From Labia minor (lineage: Eukaryota > Arthropoda > Insecta > Dermaptera > Spongiphoridae), in contig OY720347.1 of the NCBI GenBank assembly GCA_963082975.1, positions 10,460,225 to 10,524,224 on the forward strand: 64,000 nt of DNA, read 5' to 3'. Positions 23,871 through 33,851 of the stretch are shown one piece after another. The notes under the pieces are model-generated. The model did no database searches. It was not told where the DNA came from and saw only the letters and a list, made by a program, of their open reading frames with translations. Position 1 is the stretch's first letter; each line of letters begins with the position of its first letter. A program made the translations under genes and the position numbers.

Positions 23871-24915
23871 ACCGGGACCCCGAGCCTCGGCTCGGTACTT
23901 AAGTTAAAAAAAATAATTCATTATTATTGGGTTTGGCTGGTAATATTAATACCTGGGATACCGAGCTGTCGCTCGAAAAAATGTTTAGACATTATTATAG
24001 ACATTTTCATTCTGTAAATTAAATAATTTTATTTCATTTAAATAAATATCTATTTTTAAATAATTTTTTTCTCTACATTATTTATCTAATTCTGACAATA
24101 TATTAAGATCACACCGGGACCCCGAGCCTCGGCTAGGTAATTAAGTTAAAAAAAAATAATTCATTATTATATTGGGTTTGGCTGGTAATATTAATACTTG
24201 AGACACCGAGCTGATATACAATTCTTTAATTATTTATTACAATTATTAAATGTTGCATCATTGCATCAATCTGATTAAAATGTATTATTAGGTATGTTTC
24301 TAAGTGCATGAATATTTTTTTTTTATTGGAAGAATGATAAATATATATCGTAATTTATAATTATAAAATATTATTAAAATATATATTTTTAATTTTATTT
24401 CGAAATTAAATAAACAATTTTAAAATATTTTTCTTTTAAAAAAAGGCGGGAGTCAAATTTCAATATGAATGTCATATAAAAAAAATATTAATACAATATC
24501 CTTTAAAAAAAGGCGGGAGTAAAATTCCAAATTATATGTTTTTTGTTTTTGTTTTTTTTGAGAGAGATTAATAAATACATATATATATATATATATATAT
24601 ATATTAGTAAAAATAAATATTTTTAATTTTATTTCGAAATTTATTTTATTTTAAAATATTTTAAATATAAAAAAAATATTAATACAATATCCTTTAAAAA
24701 AAGGCGGGAGTAAAATTGATGACGTCACCCATATATAATTTTTAATTAAGAAATTAATAATGAAGCTGCATGTTTCAAGAGATATGATCAATAAAAGTTA
24801 ATTTTTCTTTATAAATACTATATCTAGTGTGAATTTGAAAAAAATCGTTAGAGCGGTTTTTGAGAACCAATGGCTATAGATAGATACAATTTTAGCTAGC
24901 ATAATAAGATAAGAT
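23871..24915. repeat. Unnamed repeat family with GC hairpin block, copies 1 and 2
   Basis: A GC-rich block containing the near-palindrome ccgagcctcggctcgg is followed by ttaagtt, an A-run, gggtttggctggtaatatta and 'caccgagct'. It occurs at 23871-23985 and 24113-24220, and again at 46495-46605. Copy 2 continues to a conserved tail at 24730-24915 (landmarks aatgaagctgcatgtttcaa, cgttagagcggtttttgaga and a final tagctagcataataagataa). The same head-to-tail order occurs at 46495-48085. This indicates a non-autonomous mobile element with defined ends; a terminal hairpin would be compatible with a Helitron-like element, but this is unproven. Confidence 0.65.
24425..24720. repeat. Three internal repeats with 'ggcgggagt' motif
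   Basis: The segment 'ttttaaaaaaaggcgggagt' (with small changes) occurs three times, at about 24433, 24502 and 24689, the last two preceded by tattaatacaatatccttta. They lie between head and tail of the repeat family above. Followed by tgatgacgtcaccc, a CRE-like palindrome. Confidence 0.6.
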
Positions 24916-26584
24916 AAATTTAAAATCTTTAGTTAAGGAATTTTAAATTGTCTTTTATAAATTAGAAAATCTATATGCATAAACATATATTTATTATTAA
25001 AAAAAGATTAACTTTTTTATTATTTTGAACTTTTTTTTTAATTTTATCGATGAACACAAATTGAAATAAATAATTATTGTCTCCAAGTAGCGGCCACCTG
25101 AATAATTGTTAATAACAAAACATATGTAAGTATATATAACATAAAATATATGATAGGGATGGTCTCTAATATGTAATTATTAATAAAGATAAATGAACTG
25201 TTTTTATAAAATGAGTTATGTGCAATTTCTTCTATAATATTCATACAGAATATGTATTTATAATAAATTCACAACAATAATTAATAAAGTGGTTAAATAT
25301 AATTTAAGATTCACCAGGAATTTTTTTAATATAATAGTTCAATATTTCGAATTATGTAAAGTTATATTTAATAAAAAAAAATTAAGATTTTATTAATTAG
25401 GAAAGCAATCATCAATAATTATTTCATATACATAGTTGAAAGGGAGAAATAAATTAAAGATCTTATTAGATTTTTTTTTTATTTTTATTTTAGGAATGTT
25501 TATTACTTGTTTCTCTTGAATTAAATAACTATGAAAACTAATTGAAAAAAGATAATTGCAAAATTAAAAAAAAACAAATTAGGTATCCTGTAAAATAAAA
25601 TTTTCTTATTTCTTATTTTTAGTGTTTCTCATATTACTTTTGGTTGGATTTGTTCCCTGCCCACTGTAAATTCAATTTATTGGTAACTTCCTGGGTGATT
25701 ATATATAAAAAGTTTGGATAATAGTCACTCTTTTCAATTCGAATACTATATTGTTATTTTAGCATTTTCTTTATATCCATTTTAATATGTCGTTGAATCC
25801 GCATTAGTATCGCATATTTTCATGTCATAATTTATCTGAGAACCTTAGTCCTGAGATTGATTGAAAATAAAGTAACATTGTGATAAATATTCAATTTTAA
25901 AGTAATATTAATAAACGTATAAGACAAAACTTACCTAAATTTTGAAATATCAATCAAAATGTTCAAATTGAAAAAAAAACAAAGAATGAAAATCAGTTTG
26001 AAATAATATACTTGAATTATTTTTTATCGTTAAAATTTATTAAAAAAAAAAAAAATAATGGAAATTTTAAAAGAGAATAATTTGAGAATTTATTTTAAAT
26101 CATAAGAAACTCAAAAAAAGATGGAAAACAACAAAATAAAATGAAAGAAAAAATATATAGATATATAAATAAGTTATTTAGTTTAATTACTGCATTAAGC
26201 TCTAAATATAGAGTTGGAGATCTTAGAGCATATTAACAATTTAAAATTTAAATAAACAAATATATATATATAAGTAAATGAATGAAATAAATTCACAATA
26301 GAAATAAGAATTAGTATAAATAAATAAAAATAATAATAATAATTAGTATTAATCTTGTATATAAGAAATAATTCAAATAAATTTAACAATTGTACAAAAT
26401 AAGAAGTACAAATAAATTAATTAGTATTATCTGAATGTTTTAAAGAGAAAAGAAAAAAATATAAATAACATAAGATGAGTTATAAAAAAAAATAATTAAC
26501 ATACAGATACAATTCAGAGAAGAGAAAAGTTTTATCCATAATTTGAGAAATTTATTTATTTCTATAGAGATAGAGAATTAATTA
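24916..26584. other. AT-rich intergenic DNA, nothing recognised
   Basis: No coding region, RNA gene or transposon end was recognised on either strand. Short open frames are low-complexity. Confidence 0.5.
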
Positions 26585-26818
26585 AGAGAAAAATTGATAA
26601 AGTATAGTAAAAAAGAGGGAGAGAAAGATTAATATTATCTATTAAGAGGCACATTTTGGCGTGTTTTGGAATGAATTTGTAAAATTTTGTTAGTTATATC
26701 TTGTTCAGGTTTTTTTTCCAAAATTAAGAATAATGAAAATAATAGTAAGAAAAAGAAATAAGTGAGTTTGAGGAGGGATGTTGAAAAAAAAGTGATAGTG
26801 ATATGGATCATATTTGTA

Positions 26819-29476
26819 TTAAGTAGAGAATAGGATATTTTTTTCAGTAATGTTTTCTTCACGTTGCATATAAAACAGGACATATGCAGTTTTGGAAACG
26901 ACGCTCTTTTCGGATATCGATGATACATGGCTGTCATCGAACGAATACCAATTGCCATCTAATTTATTTTGAGCATAAGCCGTATAATGTCCTCCATCCA
27001 TTCCACCGTAATGGTTGCATACACCAATAAGATCATAGATAGCATTGCCTGGGTGATCTTGATTGATAATAAATTTGGATAAGTCCAGCGATTTTAATGG
27101 GAAGTCAATAGAAGCATCAATTTTATCTCGTCGATGCGGTTTATAGGAGAATCTTTTCAAGTGTATTATTAAAATTTTAGGTAGACTCCATAAATCGAAT
27201 TTCTTGGTGGCCTGTTGATGTTTTTTGCATGTGGGACAATACCAGGCGTCGTTTGCTCCCAGCTTCTCACAAGTGGTATACAAATCGAGGCATGCATATA
27301 AATTCAATTTCATTGGTCGTTGATGACTGACTTCAGCAGCAATGTATTCACTCTCTTTGTAATTAACACAATTGGAATTGCACTTGACTGCAATATAATG
27401 GCGACCTAGATTTTTGGGGAATTCAATGGTGTTGCCGTCGTCGACAATCAATGTCAGATCAGAATTTTGGTCCATTGCTTTTTGTAAGACCAGATAAATG
27501 GAGAAGAGTTTCTTGTTATATCCATTACTGCCATCGCCAGCATTCGATTTCTCGATATTATTTTCTACTAGGGCGTTATCGACGTTATCCTGATGGAGAA
27601 TATCCTTGTTGGGACCAATTGTGATATCATCCCCTTCGCCATTATTACTATTACTATTACTATTATAATTGCAATCATTGGCAAGAACAATATTTCTGGC
27701 CAATTTTTTTTGAATAGCACTCGTTAAGATTTGATAATTGCAATTATTCCTTGGGACTGTAATTAAAAAAGGAATTTCAAAAAGTTTCTTCTGATTCGCC
27801 TCACATAATACAACTGGCACAAGAATATAATTTTTGTTGTCACTCGCATTGGCGTCGACCTCGTAAACATAACATTCCTCTTTCTCTTCCAAATTGACGA
27901 GCTGATCATGGAGAGAGAAAAATTTATGGATATGATGTTTGTAGATGACAGTGAAAACCAATGCGTTGACATCGATCTTGGTTGCTTTGCTTAAGGCAAT
28001 GGCGAGGTTTTCAATTTTGCCATCTTTGCTGACATAAATTCGATGTTTCTCCAATTGTTTGTTAGGATCGTTGGGCACGAGGATCACATCGATTTGCCGT
28101 TCTCGTTTAATTGGCACAGGCAAGGACAAGTAACAAAATGGATCAAACGTGATGGAGATTTTATCACATTCCGGACAAACGATCGTAGATTTTAATAAAC
28201 CATGAAAGAAGTCAATAATAACGGAGTCATTCCGTTTTAAATAATTATCCCAGGCCTCTTTGGCAACTTCATTATCTGGACGGCCGTCAGAGTCTCTTAA
28301 AATAATATACGGTTTCTTTTTAATCCGATTCAAATCCTCATGAAGTCCATCCAGCAGGAAGGTCAATAATTCTTGGGAATCGTGCTGTTGATAGCCATAA
28401 AATTGGGGTGCGAAACGTCCCACTTGCAATTTGAATTGATGCGGGGTGGTGTCCGAATGGTGTCCCGACCACATCACTTTAATTAATTCCCCATACGATT
28501 TGGCAATCTCCCCTTTCATTCCCAATGGATTCTCTTCATTCAATTCATGCAGATACTCATTCTCAAGGAAATATTTGGTTATCGGTGAACAATTACTCAT
28601 ACATTGTAAAACGCTATTCATAAAACAGGTATTTCCTAAATTCGTTAACCCACAGAGACCCGGTTGTATATTTCGCATGTTTTTCTTATTCGAATATTGA
28701 TTCCCGTATCGAGTAGGATACGAGGAGATTGGATTAGGATTTGTCGAGGCATTTTTCAAATTATGCAACGAATTGGTGGTGGAAGTGGAGGTGGAGGTTG
28801 AAGTGGTTGTTGCTGTTGAGGTAGAATTATCGTTACATTCTTTTGTGATAATTATCGTTTGATTTTCGTAAAGGCCCTGCATTTGAATCGTATTTTTAAA
28901 ATTGTCCAATTTATCAAATTCACGTGATTTATGGTAACAAAACAGTCGAACTGGTTGATCTTCTGGCATCTCGAAAACCTCCTTCATTACGGTTACCACC
29001 GTTTCTAGCGTATCCGATGAACTAAAGCTTCGATGAATTTTCTTCTCCATATTAAAATCTTTGGATAAGATCAAATTGCGAAGGTACACTTCAACGATGA
29101 AACTTTTCCCATTTTCAATGACTTTACGTGAAATTGGCTCTTGATCTTGTACCATGCCATACCATTCGATTAAACAATTCCAAACCTTTTCAGAAACAAG
29201 TTCATAATTTAAATTCTCTTCCAGTTTCTCATGGATTGGTTCACTTTTCCCATTCTGAAATAATGCCGAGTTGTCGACAGGACCGGGATGTTCAATCTCG
29301 ATATTATCATCGTAGTCATTACACACTTTATCCAAGCCAATATATAATTTAAATTTACGAAACCATCGACTATCTATTAAAAACCATGTCTCTCCTAACC
29401 TCAACGGATCACTTAATAACGGCTTAATTATTTCTTCTTGGTTATTTGGTGAAATGCTGCACTCATGATCAACCAT
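26819..29476 (-). CDS. USP4/USP15: Ubiquitin carboxyl-terminal hydrolase, USP4/11/15 type (copy B, altered C-terminus)
   Basis: 885-residue intronless ORF, same domain order as the copy at 4463-7111 (DUSP, Ubl, split USP core; Cys284, His830, Asp847/848 all kept). The first 826 residues are identical to copy A. After that: G827D, next to the His box (GGMDGGHYTA), T859S and two changes at N862/A863 to KT. A deletion relative to copy A then replaces the last six residues (EPMDIN) with TEKNILFST, read from former 3' UTR. So the ORF is intact but has a new tail. The upstream flank carries insertions not present at copy A, so its promoter may differ. Both catalytic motifs look functional. Expression cannot be judged from sequence. 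Confidence 0.92.
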   Translation of the reverse strand: MVDHECSISPNNQEEIIKPLLSDPLRLGETWFLIDSRWFRKFKLYIGLDKVCNDYDDNIEIEHPGPVDNSALFQNGKSEPIHEKLEENLNYELVSEKVWNCLIEWYGMVQDQEPISRKVIENGKSFIVEVYLRNLILSKDFNMEKKIHRSFSSSDTLETVVTVMKEVFEMPEDQPVRLFCYHKSREFDKLDNFKNTIQMQGLYENQTIIITKECNDNSTSTATTTSTSTSTSTTNSLHNLKNASTNPNPISSYPTRYGNQYSNKKNMRNIQPGLCGLTNLGNTCFMNSVLQCMSNCSPITKYFLENEYLHELNEENPLGMKGEIAKSYGELIKVMWSGHHSDTTPHQFKLQVGRFAPQFYGYQQHDSQELLTFLLDGLHEDLNRIKKKPYIILRDSDGRPDNEVAKEAWDNYLKRNDSVIIDFFHGLLKSTIVCPECDKISITFDPFCYLSLPVPIKRERQIDVILVPNDPNKQLEKHRIYVSKDGKIENLAIALSKATKIDVNALVFTVIYKHHIHKFFSLHDQLVNLEEKEECYVYEVDANASDNKNYILVPVVLCEANQKKLFEIPFLITVPRNNCNYQILTSAIQKKLARNIVLANDCNYNSNSNSNNGEGDDITIGPNKDILHQDNVDNALVENNIEKSNAGDGSNGYNKKLFSIYLVLQKAMDQNSDLTLIVDDGNTIEFPKNLGRHYIAVKCNSNCVNYKESEYIAAEVSHQRPMKLNLYACLDLYTTCEKLGANDAWYCPTCKKHQQATKKFDLWSLPKILIIHLKRFSYKPHRRDKIDASIDFPLKSLDLSKFIINQDHPGNAIYDLIGVCNHYGGMDGGHYTAYAQNKLDGNWYSFDDSHVSSISEKSVVSKTAYVLFYMQREENITEKNILFST

Positions 29477-29906
29477 TTTATCTATTATTTATATATAATA
29501 CAAATTAAAAAAAATACTTTTGCAATTTTACAACCACCAATGTTTATAATTTATAGGTTCTATTTTATTTTTTAGTCATTCTTTGAAATGGCATTATTAG
29601 GAATTCTTCGCCAGAGTAACCAGACATGGCACATAAAGAAGAAGAATCGGTACAGGACATTACGAAGAGACACAAAAAAATCTAATTAGATGTAACTTTA
29701 GATGTAAATCATGTAAATTTATTAATATAGTTAGCTATAAAGATTTGACCCTTATGTGTGAACTTAGCTTATATTCAATCCCTTTATAATACATTATTTG
29801 AAAATATTCTTCAATATTTATAGAATAACTTATTAATTCTTACATATATAAATATAAATGAATTTTGAAACACCACCCCCCTCAAATAAATATTTTCCTC
29901 TTAAGG

Positions 29907-30645
29907 CAGTGGTTTCCAACCTTTCTGTACCGGCGCCTCCCTTAATTTTTTTAATAATCTAATTTCCGTTTTCAATAGTCGGTCACATTTCTGAAATAAT
30001 AAAACAGGGCTTGGGCAACCCGCGGCCCGCGTGCGCATAAACTGCAGCCCGCGAACATATTTAAAATTTATATGGTGGCCGGATCATATTCAAATGTTTT
30101 AATGATATTTATCAAAATATTGATTTATTTCTAATGACATTCATTACTAAAGTGAATAACATACCAAAAACATCATTTTTTGTCAATTGTGGTTATTTTA
30201 TGATAAATTTTCTTCACCGTTTTCTGAAAACATTATTTTCATTTATCTACAAAATCAATGTTAATGGCCCGCTTAAGTTTGTTTGTTTTCAATTTTGACC
30301 CGCATTACAAAAAGGTTGCCCAACCCTGTAATATAACAACAGACAACAGGGGTGGTTCAACATGGTTCAGAGCTTCGCATAATCATCTGACCTTTTTGTT
30401 TAGCATCATACTGAAAAAAAATTGAAAAATATCGAAAATGTTAAAAAGTTTGCCCACAAAATCATTTTACCTTTTTTTAGAACCATATTGGAAAAAAATT
30501 GAAAAAAAAAATCAAAAATTTTCAAAAGTTGAATTGCCTTCCCGGGCAATTGAAATTGGTTCTAATACCTTCGCGCTCCCTTTGCAACAGTCTCGCGCCC
30601 CCCTAGCACCCCCTAGGGGCCCGCCCCACATGTTGGAAAACGCTC
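29907..30645. mobile_element. hAT-type element (739 bp) with nested insertion
   Basis: Left end cagtggtttccaacctttct; right end read inward gagcgttttccaacatgtgg. A perfect 8-bp target duplication, tcttaagg, lies at 29899-29906 and 30646-30653. No transposase remains. It contains a second, unrelated hAT-type element at 30005-30328. It lies in the flank of USP copy B and is absent from arm A. Confidence 0.85.
30005..30328. mobile_element. hAT-type MITE (324 bp) nested in the element above
   Basis: Ends cagggcttgggcaacccgcg and, inward from the right, cagggttgggcaaccttttt. The flanking 8-mers taataaaa (29997-30004) and taatataa (30329-30336) match at 7 of 8, fitting an aged target duplication. 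Confidence 0.8.
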
Positions 30646-31111
30646 TCTTAAGGCTTCTTTTATAATAATAATCATTATATATATATATATATGTCCATTC
30701 TATATTAATATTTATACATTCATTTTAATATTTTATAAATAACGACTTTATTCAGTTTGAATTTTTTTTAATGAAAATTCTTAGGATAAAATTTTCTATC
30801 TAAATTTAATAATAATATTTATAACCATTAATTCTAATAATCCTTAAATTTACATTTGTGATTTTATTATTATATTTAGTTCTAGTTGAATGGTCATTTT
30901 CATAAAAAAAAAATTATATTATATTCTCAAATAAATAACAAAAAAACAAAGAAAATTTTTATAATATATTATATATTATAATGTACAATTATGGAAACTA
31001 TCTACTTTTGTTCCTTATGGAATAAATCCATTTTTAGGTCTCTTACACTATCGAAGCAATTACTTAATCTGATTATTTTGAAAGATAGAGCCTTAACAGT
31101 CATTTTTAATG

Positions 31112-31714
31112 ATTAAATCGGTTTTGGCTAGTCCAGGAGAGCCATCCACATCGACACCAAAGTGGAATATTCACGGTCATAAATTCATATGGTGGGATCA
31201 GCAAGGTGTAGTGTATTATAAGCTGCTAAAACCTAATGAAACTGTAATTCAGTGGTTTCCAACCTTTCTGTACTGGCACCCCCCTTTTTCTAAAAAAAAT
31301 TCTTGCCTTCCCTACACATTTCTGAAATAATATAATAAGAGGGAACAGGGGTGGGCCATGGTTTGTCCACAAAATCATCTTACCTTTTTTTTTATAACCA
31401 TATTGGAAAAAATTGAAAAAAAAATCGAAAATTTTCTTAAAGACCAGCAATAGCAAGTAACAGACGCCAAGTCATTCACTTCCATGACAACGCTCGGCCA
31501 CCCGTTGCAAGGGTCGTGAAGGATACACTGTTGCAGCTCGAATGGGAAGTTCTGCGACACCATACATAGCGCTTGGTAATACCACTTGTTCAGATCGATT
31601 TGGTATGGTTATGAATGGCACACGGTTTCGTAATGCTGATGATGTGCGGAAATGGATCGATGATTGGATCGCTGTCAAACCAACATCGTTCATGAACAAA
31701 GTTTTTAAGTAACA
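31112..31714 (+). pseudogene. Mariner transposase relic at the arm B boundary
   Basis: Plus-strand pieces: SVLASPGEPSTSTPKWNIHG, then WWDQQGVVYYKLLKPNET (31112-31252), then after an insertion HFHDNARPPVARVVKDTLLQ and, in a further frame, FRNADDVRKWIDDWIA ending in a stop near 31711. This covers the middle and C-terminal catalytic parts of a mariner; the N-terminus is missing. It is interrupted at 31253-31440 and frameshifted. Confidence 0.85.
31253..31440. mobile_element. Fragment of the 29907-type hAT element inside the mariner relic
   Basis: Starts cagtggtttccaacctttct, as at 29907, and continues with the same landmarks (ccacaaaatcat, accatattggaaaaaattg). It is much shorter than the 739-bp relative and no clean target duplication was found. 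Confidence 0.65.
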
Positions 31715-31982
31715 TGCCTCCAATATTCATATTTTCTCATAAGGGATATTATACATATTGTCTCCACAATTTAAATATATTAAAAATAAAATCTTTATTA
31801 ACCTTTTTATTGAGATTTTCCTATTTTTTTCTTATTCTTATAATTATAAATTGACCTTCTTCTTAATCTATTTAGATTCCATTTTCTTTGTTTGTTTGTT
31901 CAATTTGTTGAAAATAACAACTACTAGAAAACAACAGAGGTGGAAAATTATAATTTGAGCGAAACTGAAATTACAGTAGATG

Positions 31983-32204
31983 CAGTGGCGGACTAAGGCT
32001 AAAGTGGGCCCTAGGCAACATTGTAATTCAAGGCCTATTTTTCAGAAAAATTTTATCTTTATTTTCTTTTCTTTTTTTAGCGAGCCACAGTTTGGCCAGT
32101 GTTGGCATATAGTATGTAGGCCTATTTAATTATCGGATTCGGGCCCCCAAAAATCACGGGCCCTAGGCAAGTGCCTAGGTTGCCTAGGCCTTAGTACACC
32201 TCTG
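31983..32204. mobile_element. hAT-type MITE (222 bp)
   Basis: Ends cagtggcggactaaggc and, inward from the right, cagaggtgtactaaggcc, followed inside by matching ctaggcaac-type sequence. The flanks agtagatg and agtgatgg are similar but not identical, so the target duplication is only tentative. Confidence 0.6.
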
Positions 32205-33815
32205 AGTGATGGGGTTTAGAACTAACTTATGAAACTATTCAATGGACTCTAAACTAATCTTTGTGTGGCTTAATATTGGTTAATTTTTTTTTTGATCTCG
32301 AAGAGTTGCACATAGGTAAAATAAATATGTATATATGTATGAATTTATATTATTTGAATTAAACAATAAGTAAATATATTTAAAATTTTAATCTAATTTA
32401 TTACTTTAACATGGAAAAGAAGATTGAATCGTATAAATAAGAAAATATACAATTAAAGGAAACAAGTAAAATATCATATATGTAATTTTTTTGTGTATAT
32501 CAATCAATTTTATTCGCCATTCCATCAATTGATATTCTTACATTTTTTTAATTACATTTTTTTCTACTCATATTAAACACAAAAGTTATAAGAAATGAAC
32601 TTCTTAAGATGAGGCTTAGGAAAATTGCCTATTAAATTTATATATTTTAATTAACATAAGATTTTCTTTCTCTATAAACGTACATTCATAGAGAATTTAC
32701 CAAAATATTTGAGATGCAATATTGGAATACTAGAATTCTTTCTTAATTATACTCATTATCAATTTCAATGAATTTTAAATAGAATCTTCGAGTTTGTCAT
32801 TGTTAGTTTTTTTGTTAGGAACATTTTCAAAAAAATCTTAAAACAATATGAAAATCTAAGATCCAGTGTCAACAAATTTTTTTACAAAATTGGCTAATAT
32901 ATGAATATATTATTATTAAATAAATATAAAATCTCTATTATACAATGATTTATATATATTTAAAATATATCATATATTTGTCCGTTAATAATTTTAATGA
33001 ATACTGACATTTTATTATTTGGGTGATTGAAAAATCTATGTATTAATTAAATATTTGATCATTTATATTTCATTAATCATTAATATAATATATTATATAT
33101 ATTTATTGATTTAAAAAGAAAATCATGACCTTTAAATCACCAATATTGAATAAAAGTTAGTGCATATAATAAGTCTGTGCTGAAAAATATATCTGAATAT
33201 TTTTTAATGTCAGATTTCATAAAAGTTATAATAATACATTTATTTTGGAAAATGTAACTTTGTTAAAATTCATATATGATTAAAATAAATAGATGAAATG
33301 AATAGTTATGTAAGCTTTTCAAAATTCTTTTTTTAAGGAATCATTTATAAATATTAGTTCCAAAACTGAAATTATTTGGACGCATTGCAATTCTTCCACT
33401 TTTATGTCTAAGTGAAAGCAAAAATATATTGTTCTGAATTTATATTTTGATTTTTTTATTTTTAAATTTAAGTACAGTAGTGAGTATTTTACAAAATAAT
33501 TAAACAAAGTTTTCACAATATTCACATCACCTCACTTAAGAAGTTCTTAAGATTGATTGATATTTTTAAAATTTTTTTTTATTTTTAATTTTTTTATTTT
33601 TCTCTTATAATTAATAATATTTATTTTAAGATTTATGTACAAAAGAAGCTTGAGTCAATCATTTTATTACTTCATCCATGGTATTTTTTTAATTTTCATG
33701 TTTTATATTTCATTTAATTCTAGCATTCCTTGATGTAGTATATTTTAAACCTGATTGAACTGTGGCCCCGCGATGGCATAGTTTGTTTAAAAATTATTTT
33801 TAAATAATTAAATAT

Positions 33816-33851
<36 letters not shown>

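Larger units (their letters stand above)
26585..31111 (-). repeat. Inverted duplication, arm B
   Basis: Reverse-complement counterpart of 3555-7490, longer because of insertions: a 739-bp hAT with a nested element (29907-30645) and about 50-70 bp of extra sequence near 29600-29660. At its outer side the homology stops at about 31111, exactly where a mariner relic begins. A deletion of about 95 bp relative to arm A removes the end of the coding region and part of the 3' UTR. Confidence 0.85.

Noticed and set aside
4463..29476. Inverted USP pair as a programmed switch or mating-type-like system
   Set aside because: No recombinase, specific recombination site or silent/active asymmetry was seen; gene conversion or assembly effects explain the pattern.
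33760..33790. GC-rich spot ctgtggccccgcgatggcat as a possible tRNA or promoter
   Set aside because: Too short, no stem-loop or box pattern and no neighbouring gene.
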